From the NCBI GenBank assembly GCA_013216015.1, contig JABSOI010000046.1:1-50147 (forward strand): a stretch of DNA of 50,147 nt, given 5' to 3'. Made by a program: the position numbers and the translations under genes. Origin of the DNA: Alteromonadaceae bacterium (GTDB lineage: Bacteria; Pseudomonadota; Gammaproteobacteria; Enterobacterales; Alteromonadaceae). This document shows, one piece after another, positions 49,147 through 50,147 of the stretch; positions within the stretch are counted from its first letter, which is position 1, and each line of letters opens with the position of its first letter. The notes beneath the pieces were generated by a model, which searched no databases, was not told the DNA's origin, and worked only from the letters and a program-made list of their open reading frames with translations.

Positions 49147-49250
49147 TACCAATCTCACTTCAACCTGCTGGCTGGTTTAAAAATGGGTCTCTTGAACACG
49201 GGTAGTGCGGTATTAATTTTATCCACTGTGATTATCGGCACAGGTTTTTT

Positions 49251-49714
49251 TTCAATAGTCACGGGCGTGAAGCGCTTAACTATGCGAGTGATCTGAACAC
49301 ACTTAATGCTCGGCTCAAGGGTTTTTACATCAGCCTGGATGATCAGAATGTAGAGCGTTATTTACAGAATCAATGTCAAGATAGCAGCTGGTTCGATATT
49401 AATTATCTGGATTGAAGTCGTACGCCTTGGTCGCCTGAAATTCAAGCGGTAGGCCATGAAGAACTTTCTGTCATGGGTATCGTCTTTCATCAGGCAGATC
49501 AAATTGACATCAAACCGAGTACTAGGGTTAAAGTTGATCAACCTGTATCATTATGCTTCATGAAACTAAAAATTATTTTGAGATCACTATTTCCAGTCCT
49601 GAAACCAAAGTTCATACCGTTAAATTCGAATTCAGCTCAGCAGGAAATTATAGTCGCGGTTATCTATTTAATCTTCCCCGCGGTGAAGCCGAGGTAGGGA
49701 GGAGCGTTACTTAA
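49251..49714 (+). pseudogene. Decayed gene of unknown family
   Basis: An open frame with protein-like composition reads NSHGREALNYASDLNTLNARL ... QCQDSSWFDINYLD, meets TGA at 49413, and continues in frame as SRTPWSPEIQAVGHEELS ... IDIKPSTRV. Near 49555 it must shift to LHETKNYFEITISSPETK and YSRGYLFNLPRGEAEV to reach TAA 49712. The start is not clear; the bases 49147-49250 hold only a family-A tip (ATACCAATC at 49146). I do not recognise the family. Confidence 0.5.
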
Positions 49715-49850
49715 TTATCCCCCCCTAGAACCTGACTCTTGACCACATTTTACTCATTTGTTTTTGCATATTGATTAGTCGGTTAGTGATTGTCTGTCTT
49801 TTGGCTGGGATCTGAAAGTGTATAGGTATAGTGTTAACCAAACGGAGCAA

Positions 49851-50147
49851 TTATATGAAAAAGTTTATAACTTCAATTTTATTATGGCTAACCGTAAGCT
49901 CGACCACTTTTGCCAATGAACAAACACGTGTCTCCTGCCAACCCTTCAAGCGACCAAAGCAACTGCAAGGAATTTCATAAGGGCTTGGGCCATATCTTCT
50001 GGTCTTCAGAGCCCCTCTGTTATATTTGTCAGTTGCTATGTTCGATGACAAGAAATCAGAGAATTGTTTGATCTGTCCCTGATTGTTGTTAAGTGTCGCC
50101 AATTGCAATGCCATCTCGTATGCTTGATATTCTACCTCCATGTAACG
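49851..50147 (-). other. Open frame entering from the right edge, identity unknown
   Basis: On the minus strand a frame is open from the window edge (RYMEVEYQAYEMALQLATL, NNNQGQIKQFSDFLSSNIAT, then KTRRYGPSPYEIPCSCF) to a stop at 49851. It is antisense to the signal-peptide ORF over its last third, which is then unlikely to be coding. The first part reads like the C-terminus of a helical protein whose start lies beyond the window, perhaps a mobile-element protein, but I cannot name it. Confidence 0.3.
49855..49980 (+). pseudogene. Signal-peptide ORF that ends early, probable truncation
   Basis: ATG 49855 after ACGGAGC gives MKKFITSILLWLTVSSTTFA, a clean Sec signal peptide, then NEQTRVSCQPFKRPKQLQGIS and TAA at 49978. 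A 41-residue exported peptide is possible, but the abrupt end next to foreign-looking sequence suggests the 5' end of a larger periplasmic gene cut at about 49925. Confidence 0.45.

Overview
The window looks like chromosome from a marine gammaproteobacterium of the order Alteromonadales, most like Colwelliaceae (Colwellia or Thalassotalea type). This rests on the low GC content, on EF-G2, ribosomal, CysJIH, UvrA, YajR, FadH and PssA proteins that read as gammaproteobacterial homologues, and on two families of small palindromic interspersed repeats of the kind found in that group. The assignment is from recollection of families, not from a search.

Layout. Positions 1-590 hold the 3' part of an EF-Tu gene with an odd lysine-rich patch. 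A decayed repeat and a broken 2OG-Fe(II) oxygenase follow. Then come a stand-alone EF-G2 gene on the minus strand (1791-3881) and a three-gene operon of ECF-like sigma factor, zinc-type anti-sigma factor and two-PDZ periplasmic protein (4226-6915). The complete S10 ribosomal operon (rpsJ to rpsQ) runs from 7189 to 12133 behind a structured leader. It ends at a terminator and is followed not by rplN but by the assimilatory sulfate reduction operon cysJIH (12382-16734).

The middle section holds an uncharacterised cytoplasmic protein, a REC-DUF3369-GGDEF-EAL regulator, uvrA divergent from yajR, a small GreA/B-like protein, fadH, a frameshifted small gene, pssA, a thioesterase, a frameshifted AraC regulator and an EamA transporter interrupted by a stop codon. 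A LysR regulator (32561-33454) is divergent from a six-gene operon (33606-39712): old-yellow-enzyme reductase, histidine-phosphatase-like protein, acyl-CoA dehydrogenase, APH-type kinase and two SDR dehydrogenases. The kinase plus acyl-CoA dehydrogenase pair matches the logic of 4-hydroxyacyl-CoA catabolism (LvaA/LvaC, ACAD10/11).

The last 10 kb is accessory: an alkyl sulfatase, an FAD monooxygenase, a methyltransferase cut off by a repeat element, a trace of IS3 transposase, a large TonB-dependent receptor, a MITE-like element with perfect 27-bp terminal repeats, a PAPS-type sulfotransferase and decayed or truncated ORFs. Sulfur handling recurs (PAPS reduction, alkyl-sulfate hydrolysis, sulfate transfer), but only cysJIH is an operon.

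Two genome-scale traits stand out. Short tandem duplications sit at several gene starts and ends, one of which created a leader ORF fused by TGATG overlap to the sigma gene. At least six genes are broken, partly next to repeats.
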